Source: Earliella scabrosa
Taxonomy: Eukaryota > Basidiomycota > Agaricomycetes > Polyporales > Polyporaceae
NCBI GenBank assembly: GCA_022605405.1
Contig: JABYQQ010000010.1
Location: 930,001-994,000 of the forward strand
Direction of reading: 5' to 3'
Length of the DNA stretch: 64,000 nucleotides
Position numbers and translations under genes: made by a program. Under the pieces are notes generated by a model. It did not search any database. It was not told the origin of the DNA and saw nothing but the letters and a program-made list of their open reading frames with translations. Shown in pieces: positions 44,649-57,646 of this stretch; positions within the stretch are counted from its first letter, which is position 1; every line of letters starts with the position of its first letter.

Positions 44649-47600
44649 AGGTCTTGCAGAGCGCGAGGGGAGGAAAAGACTATCTAGTCGCCAGTGGTAG
44701 AGTCGTGGAAGGTGGGGACCAGGCTCTCGTGTCGTCTCGCTCCACATAAAGCATGTGAGTCCCTTGTGAACCTGGGGGATCACCTACCTTCTTTGACTTC
44801 ATTCTCACACGGGTGTCAACAGAGGAAGATCACTGCACTACTGAGGCCTCCGTGTGAGTATACCATGAGATGAACTCGAAGGATGACACTCACACGGTGA
44901 GCACGACACGATGTCTGGACGAGCTGGGAGCTTAGCGCTGGCATTCCGACCCAAACACAGCGATCCTGTACTGAGGGGGGTTTATTGGCGGAGCGTACCA
45001 TGGATGTACGTGTCTTTCCCGTGTCTTTGCAGGCCACGGACTATCGTCATCGTCAGTGTCTGTGATCGTAGAAGCGTGCTTCAGAAGATGAGCGCGAACT
45101 TTCCCAGCAAACTGAAGACTCACTGGGGCGGGCCCACTGACTTCGACTTCCACACCTTGACTTACAGTAATAGGCACAAGGCACTAGATGTCGCTCATAT
45201 AGGGTTCGGAATGGTAGGTGAGCGCTGCTGCGACCTTGTTCATGCTGAAGGTACGGTAGGCCAAGCCTTGCGATTCGTTACCAACATGGCCTCACCATGT
45301 TGCAGTGTGCGACATGCCGATCGTGAGTGCATAGAAGTTGTTGCGAAGTGATAGGGCGTTGCAGACCGCCGGTGATATGTCGCATGCCTCCTGGATTCCT
45401 CCCACAGTGACTAGTCATGCCCTAAAAACCTTATGCCACGAGTTTCACTGTTGTTTGGCGCAAAGTATTGATTCGGGTGCGATACCATACGGCGGGTAGC
45501 GTAAGGTCTATGTAGGATTCTGGCTACAGAACATGCGTGATGACCAGCTCTTGCGACACGCTGCATAACAGTGATACGCAGTGGCAGCACACTGCTGCTC
45601 TGCGTTGTTCAGAAGCGTCAGGTGCACGTTGCATTGATGGCGTACACTGGCCCGTGGTAAGGGAGGTGATTGGGGCAGGCGCATGTGAAGACCCAGTCGC
45701 CCAAATACGAGACGTACCGACGTCGTAGTGGCCTTGTACTGCCCTCTTCCATCCCCACCATAACAGACTACATCGCACGCGTCGCATGTAGGAAGATCGT
45801 GGCCAGGTCCTGGCTGAGCGATAAGTCGCCGTACGCTGTGCTAGCACACGATCTTGAGGCTCGGTCCACGTCGACAGGGAGGGTCACCGCTGGATTCATT
45901 GGACTTGTCGTCGTCTTCAGCATGCGATGCTAGGCATATGGCTGCGGTTCGACTATGGAGATAGGTCAGGAAGAGGGGAAAAGGGGGCCTAGCGACGAAG
46001 GGGGGGACAAGCATGATGGCGGTCCGAGTGAGGCAGAGGAGCGTGTGCGCGCTCACCCTCTATCGCCTTCCACCAAGGTGCCCAGTGGCCCTCGAGGCTC
46101 GAGCCTTTTCGCAATCTCCGAGTTGTCCTCATACACGGCTAGAGCTGCTGCTGCTGCTGCTCTCTAACTGCTTTCTCTACATCCTGCCCCGCGCACTTGG
46201 CCGTCCATAAGAAAAGGCAGTATCGACGGTCAGCCTCCATGGCCAAAATATCGATTAGCAACGTCACCAGAGATGATCATGAACCTCACACTCTGCTATG
46301 TATGTAAGACGAGTGCTTCCGATCCTCTCTGACATAGACTCTGCACATATGCGTCACGGCGTCTGAACAAACCTCAGCGTTCTGAATCCGTTGTTTTTTT
46401 TCAGGCTGGCGTGAACTCGAATCTCAAGGCCAAACCCCGGAGTTCACAGAAAAGCGCGAAATCGGACTGAGCAGTGGTATACAAACCCTGTAGCTCACAA
46501 CTTGGGTACGTCCATGTGCTAGAGGGAACAGCGCACCCGGTGATGACACGAGGCTACTCGACGCCCAGAGAAGCTCCCATTTTGACGCCTAGCGCGGCCA
46601 CCATCCATACTGAAGGGAACATGGCAGCTCGTTGACACGGCGGTATGCGCGCACCGACTACAGAAAACGATGTTACACCAAGCAATTGGCATTCCACTCA
46701 GCGAGTGTATGCCGAGAGCGCGTCAGACTGCCGGACGCAGGTCGCGATGCGCCTCCGCAAGCGTTGAATAGACGGTACGGTACGTCTCTATGCTGCTCAG
46801 GTAGACCAGAATCTGATATGGGAACGTGTACATGGTGCGCGCATAGGCCCGTGGCCCGTGGCCCCTGAGGCTTGGCTTGATCCTCGCTTTTACAGAAGAA
46901 AAGTATATATGTGAGAATGCGCGGTCGTCGAATGGGCCACCCCGTCTCTCCCCTTCCTCGACGCCACTGCGTTATCACCTCGTCTATCCGTCCGGTTCTC
47001 CATTGTTCGTGCGTGTACCAATGTGGCGCGCTCGGTGCTCTCGGTGGAATGCGATGTCGCATCGTGGCCGGCTGGTTGCTCTGACTTCGGGGGCGTTGGG
47101 AGAGAAGGTGAAAGGGCGCGAACTTGAGGCAGACACCGAGGGTACTGTGGCAGTCAAGACGGCGGGGCGACTATCCGGGTGTGCCATCCGACGATAGGCG
47201 ATGGGGATGGTTGGGGTCGGGGATGGTCATGGCCGTTATGGGGCGTTATCCGACAAAGGTGCGTACTTGGGGACTACAGGAGCTCGCATATATACTTACG
47301 ACACCCACAGGCAGAATCTGAAGGGCTCAGGACGTGCTGCACACCAAGAGTCAAGGGCGTCTAACGATGCAACCATTGGACTCCGCGGAGAGGGTGTCGC
47401 GCAGCGATCGCCTGCAACAGCCACGAGGCAGATCACGCTCGTCTATGCTAGTGGACGGCTGGGGAACGAAATGTGCCCGTCCTGCGGAGCGGTATCGGCA
47501 GCGGTGCGGTTCGGTAGGTGGCCCGGGCGGGGACTTGGAGCCAAACCGGTTCGTCTTGACCACGAGCACGAGGGGACAACCGTTGCCACCCTCGCCGCGC

Positions 47601-47779
47601 GACTTACTTAAACAATCAACTTCAACCGCGTCAACTCGCGTCTCGCTCCTTCGCTCCTACCACATCCTCCCCCCTCGTCCTTTCCCCTTCCTCAGGCCTT
47701 CCCCCTCCTCTCCTCTTATCCCAACCCTCACCTTTCCTTCCTTCCACCTTCCAACGTACCTCCTCACAATCACATCACA
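44649..47779. other. 3.1-kb spacer between MFS-2 and ZnF-2
   Basis: It holds a (GCT)6 tract at 46144 and short non-homologous frames. No gene was recognised. The last 150 bp before 47780 are C/T-rich, typical of a fungal promoter and leader. Confidence 0.35.
46144..46161 (+). repeat. (GCT)6 microsatellite
   Basis: Six perfect GCT units lie in intergenic sequence. Confidence 0.85.
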
Positions 47780-49057
47780 ATGGCCGACCTCCCCACATCC
47801 GCATCCTCCTCCAAAGGTCACTGGGCACCGGGCTTCGCCGACTTCCCCGACCTACCTGAAATTGCCACAACCGAATCCCCATCCTCCTCTCCGTACTGGA
47901 GCGAAAGCTCGGAGTTCGACTTTGCGGACGACTTCGATCGCCAACCTGACCAGGAGCCAAGTTTCGACGGGGCAGAAGACTGGTGGCTTCTTCATGTCAT
48001 GAAGCTCGCGGCACCGCGGATCGTTGCAAAGGTATGTGTCATAATCTGCCCACTACACCCACCTCTTCAACCATCGCGACAGGGCTTCGAACGTGCTGAG
48101 GGGGGTTTGGAAACCGACGGTCGGACGTTTGCGGAAGTGAATGTGAGGCGGAGACGCGAACCGGTGAGCGGGTACATCTTCCTACGGGTGAGTACCGCAC
48201 GTTGCACTCGATCCTACCAGTCGCTCAAGTCCCTTCGATTAACTCCAGGAGATCTCGGAGGATGAAGAGTGGGAGTATGCACGTCTGCGTATTGAGTCGG
48301 GAGGTGACATCGACTCTGTCGTGGTTCGTGATCCCATAATCGTCTGCCTAGCTAGCAGAGCACTCAATGCAGTCCCTTTCTAGATCTCCCGGGTTACAAC
48401 GCCGGTAATGCCGTCTGGAGGCGAGAAGCGCAAGCGAGATGCGGGAGACAGCGAGGAAGACGGAGCACCAGCGCCTGCCGTAGACGAGGAGGAGGAGGAG
48501 AGCCGTCCCGCGCCTTCTTCCGGTAGGAAGACCGGGACAGAAGCGTACAGGGCCAGCCAACAATACGTCATTCTCCCACCGGCACCTGCTCCTCCTCCCG
48601 AAGTGCAGTGCGGTTGGAACGGGTGCACGCACGTCGTCTCGCACAGTGACGTCGCGGCCGGGGTCGAGCACTGGCGGGGTCACTTCGCGCGTGGTTCCGC
48701 CACAAATACAGACCGTCGATACCGCTGCGGGAATCCGGACTGCGACGAGACGGGGACATACAGCCATCTGGAACGGCACTGGGTGCATCACCACTTCGGC
48801 ATCACATGGCGTTGTCCCGTCGCAGGTTGTGACCTGCACAAGCCTCTGACGCGGAGGGACGAGATCGCGAATCGGTTGAAGTCCCACCAGGTGAGTGACT
48901 CTGCTTATGAAATAGACAGCGGCTGATCATGCTTCTCTTCCGGGATTTACAGAAGCGGGAGGCCGCGAAGGAGAAGGAGAATCAACAGGCGCAAGCACGG
49001 GGCAAAGCTCGGCGCCGTACGGCGAGCCCGCCACCTACGAAGCGGCGCAAGACGTAG
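47780..49057 (+). CDS. C2H2 zinc-finger protein, paralogue 2
   Basis: There are about five or six exons. The N-terminal exon reads MADLPTSASSSKGHWAPGF and ends LHVMKLAAPRIVAK. Short exons with FERAEGGLETDGRTFAEV and EISEDEEWEYARLR follow, then a large exon with a basic signal (GGEKRKRDAG) and an acidic Glu run. The zinc-binding part repeats the paralogue layout: C-GWNG-C...EHWRGH, the finger C-GNPD-C-x11-H-x4-H, and C-PVAG-C...LKSH. The tail is strongly basic (ARGKARRRTASPPPTKRRKT), a likely nuclear signal. The third segment lacks a clear second His and may be weakened. Exon borders after 48000 follow GT...AG sites but were not all verified by codon count. Confidence 0.72.
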
Positions 49058-49784
49058 GCGTTCCACTACGGCTGTCGCGGGTGGTAGTCGCGCTCGCAGG
49101 GACGCTCGCTTGTGGGTTTGTGGCCTTGTGTCCGAGGTGTTCTGTATCGGATGTACGTGATGTGTTCTCGGACGATGATTGCGGACATCCTACGACCCCT
49201 ACCATGGACGTCGTGTTCCGTATTTGTGTATAGTTATTTGCTATCTGTCGTGCTGTGTCAAGTCGCTGTATCTACCACTACTATCGTGTTGTCTTGACCT
49301 GCTCTGCGTACTCTAGATCTCGCTGTGCATGTAGATGTGTAACTAGTCGAATTGTTTCCAGATCGAATCCGCAGTGTCTCTTCCGATACTACACTACCGT
49401 CGGGCATCTGCAGACATCCCCGAAGCACTGCGTCCACTGGCATGAAGACCTAATCACCTGCCCAGCAACGACACCGAGTCCTCCATGTGTCGCTCCTCAG
49501 ATTGGTTCTCGCATTCCTGGAAGCACCCCGAGGGGACGACGCTCCATCCCACTCGACCTTAGACTCTGACACCGTGATCAAGGAAAACGACAAGAATTCA
49601 GTAACGATTCCGACACCGCGTTATACACGTGAATGAACACAGAGTCTCCCACTCCTATGGCGCAGGCTCCCGAGCCTCATGCACAGCGAAGGGTACAAAG
49701 ATCCGAACACCACGCCCCCCTCCCTAAGAACTCTGAACGCACTCCTCCCGATCCCGCACGGTACATACACGCCTCCGCCGCCTT
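49058..49784. other. Convergent spacer
   Basis: This is 3' flanking sequence of ZnF-2 (+) and the CGHV protein (-). Nothing else was recognised. Confidence 0.4.
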
Positions 49785-50231
49785 TCAGAGAGAGGCCGAG
49801 TACCGTCGGTGGTAGCGCGCCTCCCATCCCTGCGTACGCTCCTCCGCTCGCTCCCGTCCACCACCCGAACCGGAGCTGCGTTGCTCACGAAACTCGGTGA
49901 CGAGGGAGGCACGTCGGGGCGCGGCGGGGACGCCTATCCGCCCGTGGAAGCACATACGGCCATGGTTTTGGGAGCAGCACGTAGGCCCGCGGTCCTGGGA
50001 GGATTGGTGTCGCGCCGTGACGCACTGCGGGCACAGGTCGAGCACGAACACGGGCAGGCCGAAGTACTGCGCGGCGGGGCACGGTGTGCATTCAGGCTGG
50101 CGGGGCGGCGTCGGTGGTGGAGAGGCGGGGGTCTGCGCGAGCCTGCACGAGGACCGCTGCCAGACGACTTTCATGGACTGCACGTGGCCGCAGTGAAGCC
50201 ACTGCATAACGGGGACGTCGTATTTGCACAT
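49785..50231 (-). CDS. Small CGHV-motif cysteine protein, paralogue 2
   Basis: The frame opens MCKYDVPVMQWLHCGHVQS and runs 148 codons to a stop at 49785. It shares with the 24.2-kb gene the N-terminal block (13 of 19 identical) and the CP...LCPxC block (TPCPAAQYFGLPVFVLDLCP). The Cys/His spacing (WLHCGH, SSC, CTPCP, LCPQC, CC) suggests a small metal-binding protein. The C-terminal third (Arg/Gly/Ser-rich) has no counterpart in the paralogue and may be non-coding after an unseen intron. The frame is open upstream of this Met; the start is chosen by alignment to the paralogue. Confidence 0.5.
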   Translation of the reverse strand: MCKYDVPVMQWLHCGHVQSMKVVWQRSSCRLAQTPASPPPTPPRQPECTPCPAAQYFGLPVFVLDLCPQCVTARHQSSQDRGPTCCSQNHGRMCFHGRIGVPAAPRRASLVTEFREQRSSGSGGGRERAEERTQGWEARYHRRYSASL

Positions 50232-50491
50232 CGTTGTCGCGTCTTTTCTTGTCTTTCGCTTGCGCGTACGAGGTCGAACGTTGAACGTTGGAAGAGTTTG
50301 ACGGGGGATTGTCGAGTGACCGAGCACAGCTTCACCTGGGGCATAATATCGCGACGGGTGCGCAACGCCCTTTGATATGCCTTGCGCAGTTGTCAATCGC
50401 ACACAAAAGCCCCAAAGAGCGCTTTCACGAGAGCGAAGCGAAGGATATAGACATTAATACGATAACGTACGTCCACGCACGGCGTACTGCA

Positions 50492-52705
50492 TCACAGGAA
50501 GTCCAGGCCGATCCCCACCTGGAAGCCCTTCCGCACACCGTCGCTCTTGCTGGCCACGAGCGGGACGCCGAAGTTGACCTCCACGCGCACCGGATCGAGC
50601 TTGTACACGAGCCCGACGCCGGCCGAGATCGACGGCTTTGATAGACTCGCGAGCACGTTGTCGAGCAGGGGACGCGCTGCGATCAGGAAGCGCAGTCAGC
50701 GTCCATGACCACAATCGACAAAGACAAAGAGAGGGAGCAGCCACAACGAACATTTGTCCATGACGTCTAGTCGACCGGCGTTGACGAAGAGATGTGTTTT
50801 CACGGGCCAGTGTGGTTTGCGGGGGATGTCGGAGATGAGGCTGAGGCCCGCCGACCAATACATGTTGCCTCCAAGAGAGTCAACTAGAGTGTTGCAGGTT
50901 AGAACGCGTCGGACCTAGATCGGAGGACGTGGCTTACCACCGTCGTGAGGCCCCATGCCATTCATCCTGAACATCCGCACACTAACCGGACCGCCGAGCT
51001 GGAACCTGTCGGAGAAGCACGAACGTCCGCCAAAATTCCAGAGCACGCCTGTTCGCGCGGCCATCGACAAAGTCTTGCAGATAAGAGGTGAACATGGAAC
51101 ATGGATCGCCGCATGAGGAATGAGAACTTACCACACCGGGGAACAGCGAGCGCGCGGCCTGTCCATGCGCCTCGGTCTTGTAGAACGAGGTGTCGCCGCC
51201 CACACCAGCGAGCTCGTGGAAGAACTTTGTATACGACCCGCGGGTGCCCAGTATTCGATCGTCGCGTGTATCACGCGTCCACGAATGGTATACCGACGAT
51301 TTTACGGACTGGCCCGCAGCCTCCCGCATGCTGCGAGAAAGTCAGCAATGCTCGCTAGCCTATAGAGAGCAAGGATGGGGGCACACCTTATTGATGCTGA
51401 GGGCGTGAGGTTTCCGATATGCCTGAGCACGGCCTCGTAACCAAACTCGTGCGAGCCGTCCAGCAGAGAGCCAGACTGGTTCATCCGCGACAAGGAGGAG
51501 CTTATCAGTGAGCCATGCCTCGGTGGAAGAAACCGAGCTGACCTAGCTCACCCTGAGGACTGCCCGAAGACCACGCACGCCTTCAGAGCTGCTGGCGAAG
51601 CTCGAGTTGTCACGCTCCATCCCGAACACGGACACCTCTCCGCGCGTCTTCAGATTGGACGTGAGCGGGGCAGAGAGAGACGCGTTAGAGGACATTCGTG
51701 TCTTCGTTGCGAACGCGACATTGGCTTCGAACGTCTCGGCGCCGCCGAACGTATTGCGCACACGACAAGTTGCGCTCTGTAGACAAACGCCTGGTCAGTG
51801 AACTTTGACTCCTCCCACTGATGGCAAGACGGTCGGAGCTGTTGGCTTTCCGCGCATAGACGCAGAAAGCAATCTCTCCTACCCAGGGAAATTCATATTG
51901 TTGGCACGCGATGATGCAGACCGTACTGCCGACGCACGTTCGAAGTGTCCTCGCTGGTCAGATAATAGGGCAACTCAAAGCACGTAAAAATACGCGCAGG
52001 GCGACGCGAGCCCGCTTTCTCGGGCACCTGGAGCATGTACGCTTCTCAGGATGGGAACCTCATGCTTCTCGCGCGGTGCTCTTCGGGGTTCGGAAATGGT
52101 ACTTCAGAGGCAACCAAAGCGAGCACACGTACCGCGCCTCCCTCATTGTTCCCAACCTGCGTGCTAGTGTTGAGGAAGTACCGCCCCTTCTCCTTGGTCA
52201 GGAAGACCACGTCCACGTCGTCTGGGTGCGCCAAGGAGTCGCGACTTCGGTCGATGTAGGCCTCGACGTTGGTAAACAGGTCCGTGTCCTCCAGCAGACT
52301 TTTAATCTCCTTTGTCTTGCGCAGAACCGCTCCGAGCGTGGCCTCTTGGTCGTCCGGAGTGGAGATGACTGGGTCGATGATAGAGCCGAGGAAGGACTCC
52401 CGTGTTCGGACTGCACCGCGAACGCGTACGGAGGCGATGTTCAGAGGAGTCGAGAGGTTGTCGTTGACCTGTCGTGCACGTTGTAGCAGGCCGCTCGCGC
52501 ACGACGCGTAGGATGTGGTGCTCACCAGTTCTGACAGTCGGACGAGTGCCGACTCATACTGCCCGCGCAGCTTCCTGAGCTTGCGTTCCTCCCACCACTG
52601 GCGGTACTTCTCTATGTCGGCAGCATCTGGTTCTCTGTCGCGCGGCGAGGAGGTGTTGTGAAGAGGAGGTCGAAGAGGGGGAGCCTGAGGCTCCGAATCA
52701 GCCAT
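50492..52705 (-). CDS. SAM50: SAM50/TOB55 mitochondrial outer-membrane beta-barrel assembly protein
   Basis: This is a complete multi-exon gene of the Omp85/D15 superfamily. SAM50 forms the core of the mitochondrial sorting and assembly machinery that inserts beta-barrel proteins. The N-terminal part has a hydrophilic leader (MADSEPQAPPLRPPL) and then a single POTRA-like region (IASVRVRGAVRTRESFLGSI; DTDLFTNVEAYIDRS; DVDVVFLTKEKGRYF). Barrel strands follow, including SSVYHSWTRDTRDDRILGTR (the conserved RDxRD-type loop of Omp85 proteins), FQLGGPVSVRMF and GGNMYWSAGLSLISDIP. It ends FQVGIGLDFL, a C-terminal beta-signal-like strand. The start is the Met after which homology begins within 60 residues. 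It is divergently transcribed from the MATE gene. Confidence 0.9.
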
Positions 52706-53032
52706 GGCTCGTGGTCGGCGGTCGAGAGCGGAACGTTACGGTCCAGGACGCCGGCGTCTAGGGACGTGTCGGCGCCATTGAACTCCCGGTATAGACGGCG
52801 TTTAACGCTGTTTACGAGGCTACTTATCAGGTAAGAACAAGGTAAGCCGTGGGATTGATCTGTGCTTGACCATGCTTGACGGAGCTTATTCGACTAGTGT
52901 ATGACGTGCATACATATATGCTTGACGCGGTGCTCGGTTCCGAACGCCGAGCATTCTCTCCCTCAAACTTTCAACGCTCTTTGAGGGGTTGGAGCCGTCC
53001 TCAGCTCCGTCGTCGCTGTTGATATAGCCGTC
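52706..53032. promoter_or_regulatory. Bidirectional promoter SAM50/MATE
   Basis: A 327-bp region lies between two divergent start codons. It contains three copies of TGCTTGAC (52863-52870, 52873-52880, 52919-52926), all in plus orientation, and a CATACATATATG string near 52909. The repeats are the only candidate regulatory motif I can see; their function is inference. Confidence 0.4.
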
Positions 53033-55556
53033 ATGTCCTCCACGTACGTACATTACTCGACGCCCTCGTCCTTGCCCTCCGACTACGCCCTCCTCTCTCG
53101 CTATGCCGCCGCACACGACCTGAATTCCACACCTCAAGACGAGACCAACCCCGCAGGACCGTCCTCGGACGTCGAAGACTACGACGACGACCACAACGAG
53201 AACGGCATAGACATGCGCGGCAACAGGGCCGTTTCACGCCGTCGCAGCTTCCCCACAAACTACCTCACACCCTTCAACCCAACCATGGGTCCGCTTCCAG
53301 ATAGACATGGACACCGCTCTGGACCAAAGCCCAAAGATCCCAACGAGACCACGCCCCTGCTTGCTCCCCCAGTTCCACGAATAGAAGAAGAGTGTGACAG
53401 GGAGGACGTGGCAGACACGAGCCTCAGCAAGCTGTACCGGGAGGAGCTCGCAATCCTCCTGAAGTACACACTGCCGGTGTTTGGGTGCGTGCGTCCTTCG
53501 TTCTCTGCTGTCTCAAGCCGCGACTCATAGATTGCACAAGAACTCATGTGTTTGAGTACTCGCTTGTCGTCGCGTCTGTCGTCTCTATAGGACATCTATC
53601 GACGACCGCGCTCGCCGCCTCCACACTTGGCTCCATGACCGCTAGTGTATCCGGCTTCAGTATCATTCAAGGCTTCGCAAGCACGTTGGACACCATGCTC
53701 CCGAGCGCGTGGACGTCTTCCCAGCCGCAACTGGTTGGACTCTGGTCTCAGCGAATGAGTGAGTCAATTTCGCTCCCGCATCTCGCAACAACGAACAGGG
53801 CGCTACTCTCTCCGATCGCTTCGCGCACGTTTGTCATAGTATCGCGCCTAGCGACTCACTTCTCTGCCATTCTGGGTACGTTCTATGGATGCTGACGAGA
53901 TTTTGCCGTTTGCCAGCTGTTGTGATGGCCGCAACCCTAATCGTAAGTCGCCCAACTTCTGGTACGCTAGTCGCGAGATGCCCAGCTCACTTGGCCGTAC
54001 GCTAGCCCATACTATTCGTATGGTGGAGCTCAGAAAGTATTCTGCTCTTCCTGAAGCAAGAACCGGAAGTCGCTCGTCTCGCGTCTGTATATCTCAAGTG
54101 GTCCTCGCTCGGCCTACCTGCCTACGCGTTTAACGCAGTGTCCAGGCGTTATTTCCAGTCACAGGGTACGACCTCGTGTCCAGCTTCCCGTACTCCGCTC
54201 ACGCCGCTGTCAGGACTGTTTACGGTTCCTACACGTATCATTCTTGGTGTGGCACCAGTGAACGCCCTGCTGAACTTCCTGCTCGGTTCGCGTCCTGCTC
54301 TCTATCGTCTTGGGCAGACCTGACAGATTAAGTGTAGTATGGGGACCCAAACCTTTTCGACTTGGATTCATCGGTGCCCCAATTGCCACCGCTATCTCCT
54401 TCAACCTTATCTCCATCATGTCCGTCATCTACGGCGTGTTCTTCGTCCCGAAGACGGCATGGCATCCGCTCTCGATGCGCTGCTTCACTAGTCTCGGTGT
54501 CCTCGTCCAACTCGGTTTGTCTGGCGTCGGCCAGGTCGCAAGCGAATGGTGGTCCTGGGAGCTTGTCGGACGTGAGTTCTAGTCTGATTCTCCGCTGGTC
54601 CCCGCGACATGCTCACATGTCCCACCATATAGTCGCCGCTAGCCAGTAAGTCAATTGTCAATCTGCGATGGCGACTGCTGACGCATGTCACCAGGCTCGG
54701 CCCCACAGCTCTCGCCACCCAGTCTGTCCTCCTTGTCTCCGCCTCCACCACGTATCAGGCTCCATTTGCACTGAGCGTTGCCGCCTCGGTCCGGTATGTC
54801 AACACACTCCCCAGATCTGGTTCCATTCTGACAGACCTGTAGCATTGGGAACCTTCTCGGAGAGGAGAACGCAACGCGTGCGGCAGTGGCGACACGATGC
54901 TCGCTCCTCATGTCGCTCGTCATCAGTGCAGTCTGGAGGTCCGTCTTCCCCTCCGTGTGCAAAGCGTCGTAACTGACAGTGGTGACGTATGATAGCACGA
55001 TGTACATGGTATTCCGCACGTCATGGGGACTCCTCTTCAACGACGATCCTCGTGAGTGCCGAGCTTACCATTCTTGCTCCTAACGCAACACGACCTGACA
55101 TCCATTCTCAATAGCTGTCGTCTCCCTCGTCGCGTCTATCCTCCCGCTCGTCGCCCTCTTCCAGGTCTTCGACGGCCTCAGTGCGATCACATCCGGCATC
55201 CTGCGCGCCATGGGGAAGCAATTTACCGGCGCGCTGCTCAACCTAAGCGCGTACTACGTTGTCGGTGCGTCTCTCCCTCCCCCTCTCTTCCATCCCACTC
55301 CCCCTTTCTCACCTTCGGACAAACGCTCCCCGTGCGGATTCTAGGCATTCCGTTTGGAATCTGGCTCGCGTTCTGGCGCGACATGGGCCTGCACGGGCTC
55401 TGGGTCGGCCTCACGATCTCGCTCGTGTACAGCGCGGCGGTCGGCATCTGGATCGCGCTCCGCACCGACTGGGACCGTGAGGTGACGAAGGTGCGCATAC
55501 GCCTCGAGGCGGACCGCAAGGATATGTGCGCGCATGGGGATGTCGAGGCGCACTGA
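53033..55556 (+). CDS. MATE-family efflux transporter
   Basis: This is a complete gene with about ten short introns for a multidrug and toxic compound extrusion transporter, a 12-helix cation-coupled antiporter. A long cytosolic N-terminus (MSSTYVHYSTPSSLPSDYAL through DPNETTPLLAPP) carries a dileucine-like TTPLL motif often seen in vacuolar membrane proteins. Family landmarks follow: IGHLSTTALAASTLGSMTA, GFASTLDTMLPSAWTSSQPQ, SLGLPAYAFN, VNALLNFLLVWGP|RLGFIGAPIATA, GLSGVGQVASEWWSWELV, LGPTALATQSVLL, IGNLLGEENATRAAVATR, FQVFDGLSAITSGILRAMGK and IPFGIWLAFWRDMGLHGLWV. The N- and C-terminal halves both match MATE repeats. Substrate and membrane (vacuole or plasma membrane) are not resolved; the TTPLL hint favours the vacuole only weakly. 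Confidence 0.92.
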
Positions 55557-57646
55557 AGCGGGCTCATCTCCGGAAGAAAACCATCTACTTAGAAGCATAT
55601 ATAGGGACATATAGTGCTCCCCGCCTCTCGTTCTCTCGTTACATCCGTGCACCGCACATCGTATTGAGCATTGATTTGGTTTTTGGTATCTGGAGTCGTC
55701 TATCTGTATACATGCTCGAAGGAGCTCTAGTTTGTACATACCCTACGTAGACGTTGCACGCAGGATTTGCTTTCTTGATCGGCAGTCACAATCTCATCAT
55801 TGTGGTCGGTCGTTGTGTCTGACGCGTCTCGTCCGACTCTGGGTTGCGCTGAGCGAGGAGCGTGCTTCACGTTGCCTAGGATTCTGTGTCGGCGAGCGCC
55901 CGAGCGGTGTGCAAGATCGCCTGATTTGGCGAGCGCCCCGCTCCAGCCCCGCCACGCCACTCCGCCTTCCCGACCCTCGTCAATCCAACAGGTCCAATTT
56001 TGCCGACTCGTTCACAGTGATTGCTGGCGATCTTCCAATAATCTCACTCGTCTCGTCGATTAGACTCAAAGAAGGCAATGCTCGGAGATGCGATGAGGCA
56101 GATGCGTGCATTAAATTTTCATTGAAGTTCTAAGTCGCCACGTCACAGTTCGTCGCTGCTACAAATAATGCTGCAGCTTGTGTGGCGAACGCGAGGTTGG
56201 TGGTGTACATGTTAAGATTGTCGTGAAAAGGGCTGAGCTCACATGGTATACACATACTACAGGACGCATGCTAACGGTACTCCTTGAACAGCACAAGCGA
56301 ATATTTGTCCGACCTTGGCGTGTAGTGGCCCCGCCCAGGTCCACGACTCCACGAGTACTACTTGGGCTCGTGCGCTCTGTCGGCTTGCATTGCACCCGAA
56401 GATACGACAGTGCAGGTGTCTGGACCAGGTGCGAATTTTGAGTTGGGATAGTACCAGTTCGGTGCGATGTGACATTTCGGATTTGGAAGCGGATCCTTCA
56501 TGGGGCACTATGCCACTGCTACCCTCGTGGAGATCGAGGAATGTCCTGGCCCACAGATTCGTTGCAGATTACGTTGTTTGCGTTCGCGATGTGAGAGCGG
56601 ATACTACTGACTTTGCATTAACGTCGGAAAATCCACAGGGACGGTTTCAAACACCAATGGGAGAAGTTGTCCACGCAATCCTCGCAGTGAGTATCACAGT
56701 GACTCCCATTGGAATGCATGGGCTGAGTATTGTGAATGCTTGAGGTACGGGAGGCCGCACATTGTAAGGGGTGTGTCTCTCCAAGTCTGTTGCTGATTGA
56801 CGGGAATATGCGTTCGTGCAGGAGCTCATGCATCTGCGGTAGCTTGCTGGTGCACGGATGCAGAGGCAAGTACATGGCATTCCGTTGTCCTCGCTATGAC
56901 ACGAGCTATGAAAGAGCACTGCGCGACAAAATATGCGTACCCAGGTCAAAGCCCCCACCGTTCCGCAATGACAACCAAGCTCGTCAACAGCCGCGAAACC
57001 CACTTCACCTCCCTGGCCACACCCTCCACCACTCACGTATCTCTGCCCTCTTCCTACATGCCGTCGGTTTTGTGTCTCGTCCAAGATGTCGACTTGTGTC
57101 TGTTTTGTCGCCCTGGTTGACCATGAGAGACGGAAGGATTCTTGGATGTGGGTGAGTGGCGCGTTTCTCTCGTGGTGGTCGTTCGCGACATGTTGATATC
57201 AGAGGTGCTGACAGTTCGGCGCGGAGGGTGCAGGATATGTTGACCGCGCTCAAGAGTTGGTAGTCGTCGATGTCAGAATACCAGCCAACGTAGGTCCAAG
57301 GTGCCAGAGCGATGTTGAATGGTGTTGACTTTGTGGATACAGAACCAAGGTGGGTGACCAGGTGAGCCATGAAGACCAGAGAGTAAGTTGGTGAGCAGAC
57401 GCGGGCGTGGGGTCGGTCGTCGGATGTCTGATGAGTTCCCCGGTGAGCGGGACGTCTGGCCAGCTGATTGTTGAGCATACAGCGATGGAAAGGGCGATGA
57501 CGCGGAGGGGGACAAACCGATCGGTGTGTCGCTTAACGAAGGGCCGGCGCCGCGGAGTTCATGTCCTACGGGAGCACAAAAGGGAAACCCAACCACGGCG
57601 CGTCTCTTCTCCACAACCATCCAACATCCAACATCCAACATCCACC
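55557..57646. other. 2.1-kb spacer between MATE and ZnF-3
   Basis: No gene was recognised; open frames overlap on both strands. Just before the ZnF-3 start codon is a small tandem CCAACAT-type repeat (three copies, 57620-57640) in the presumed leader. Confidence 0.4.
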
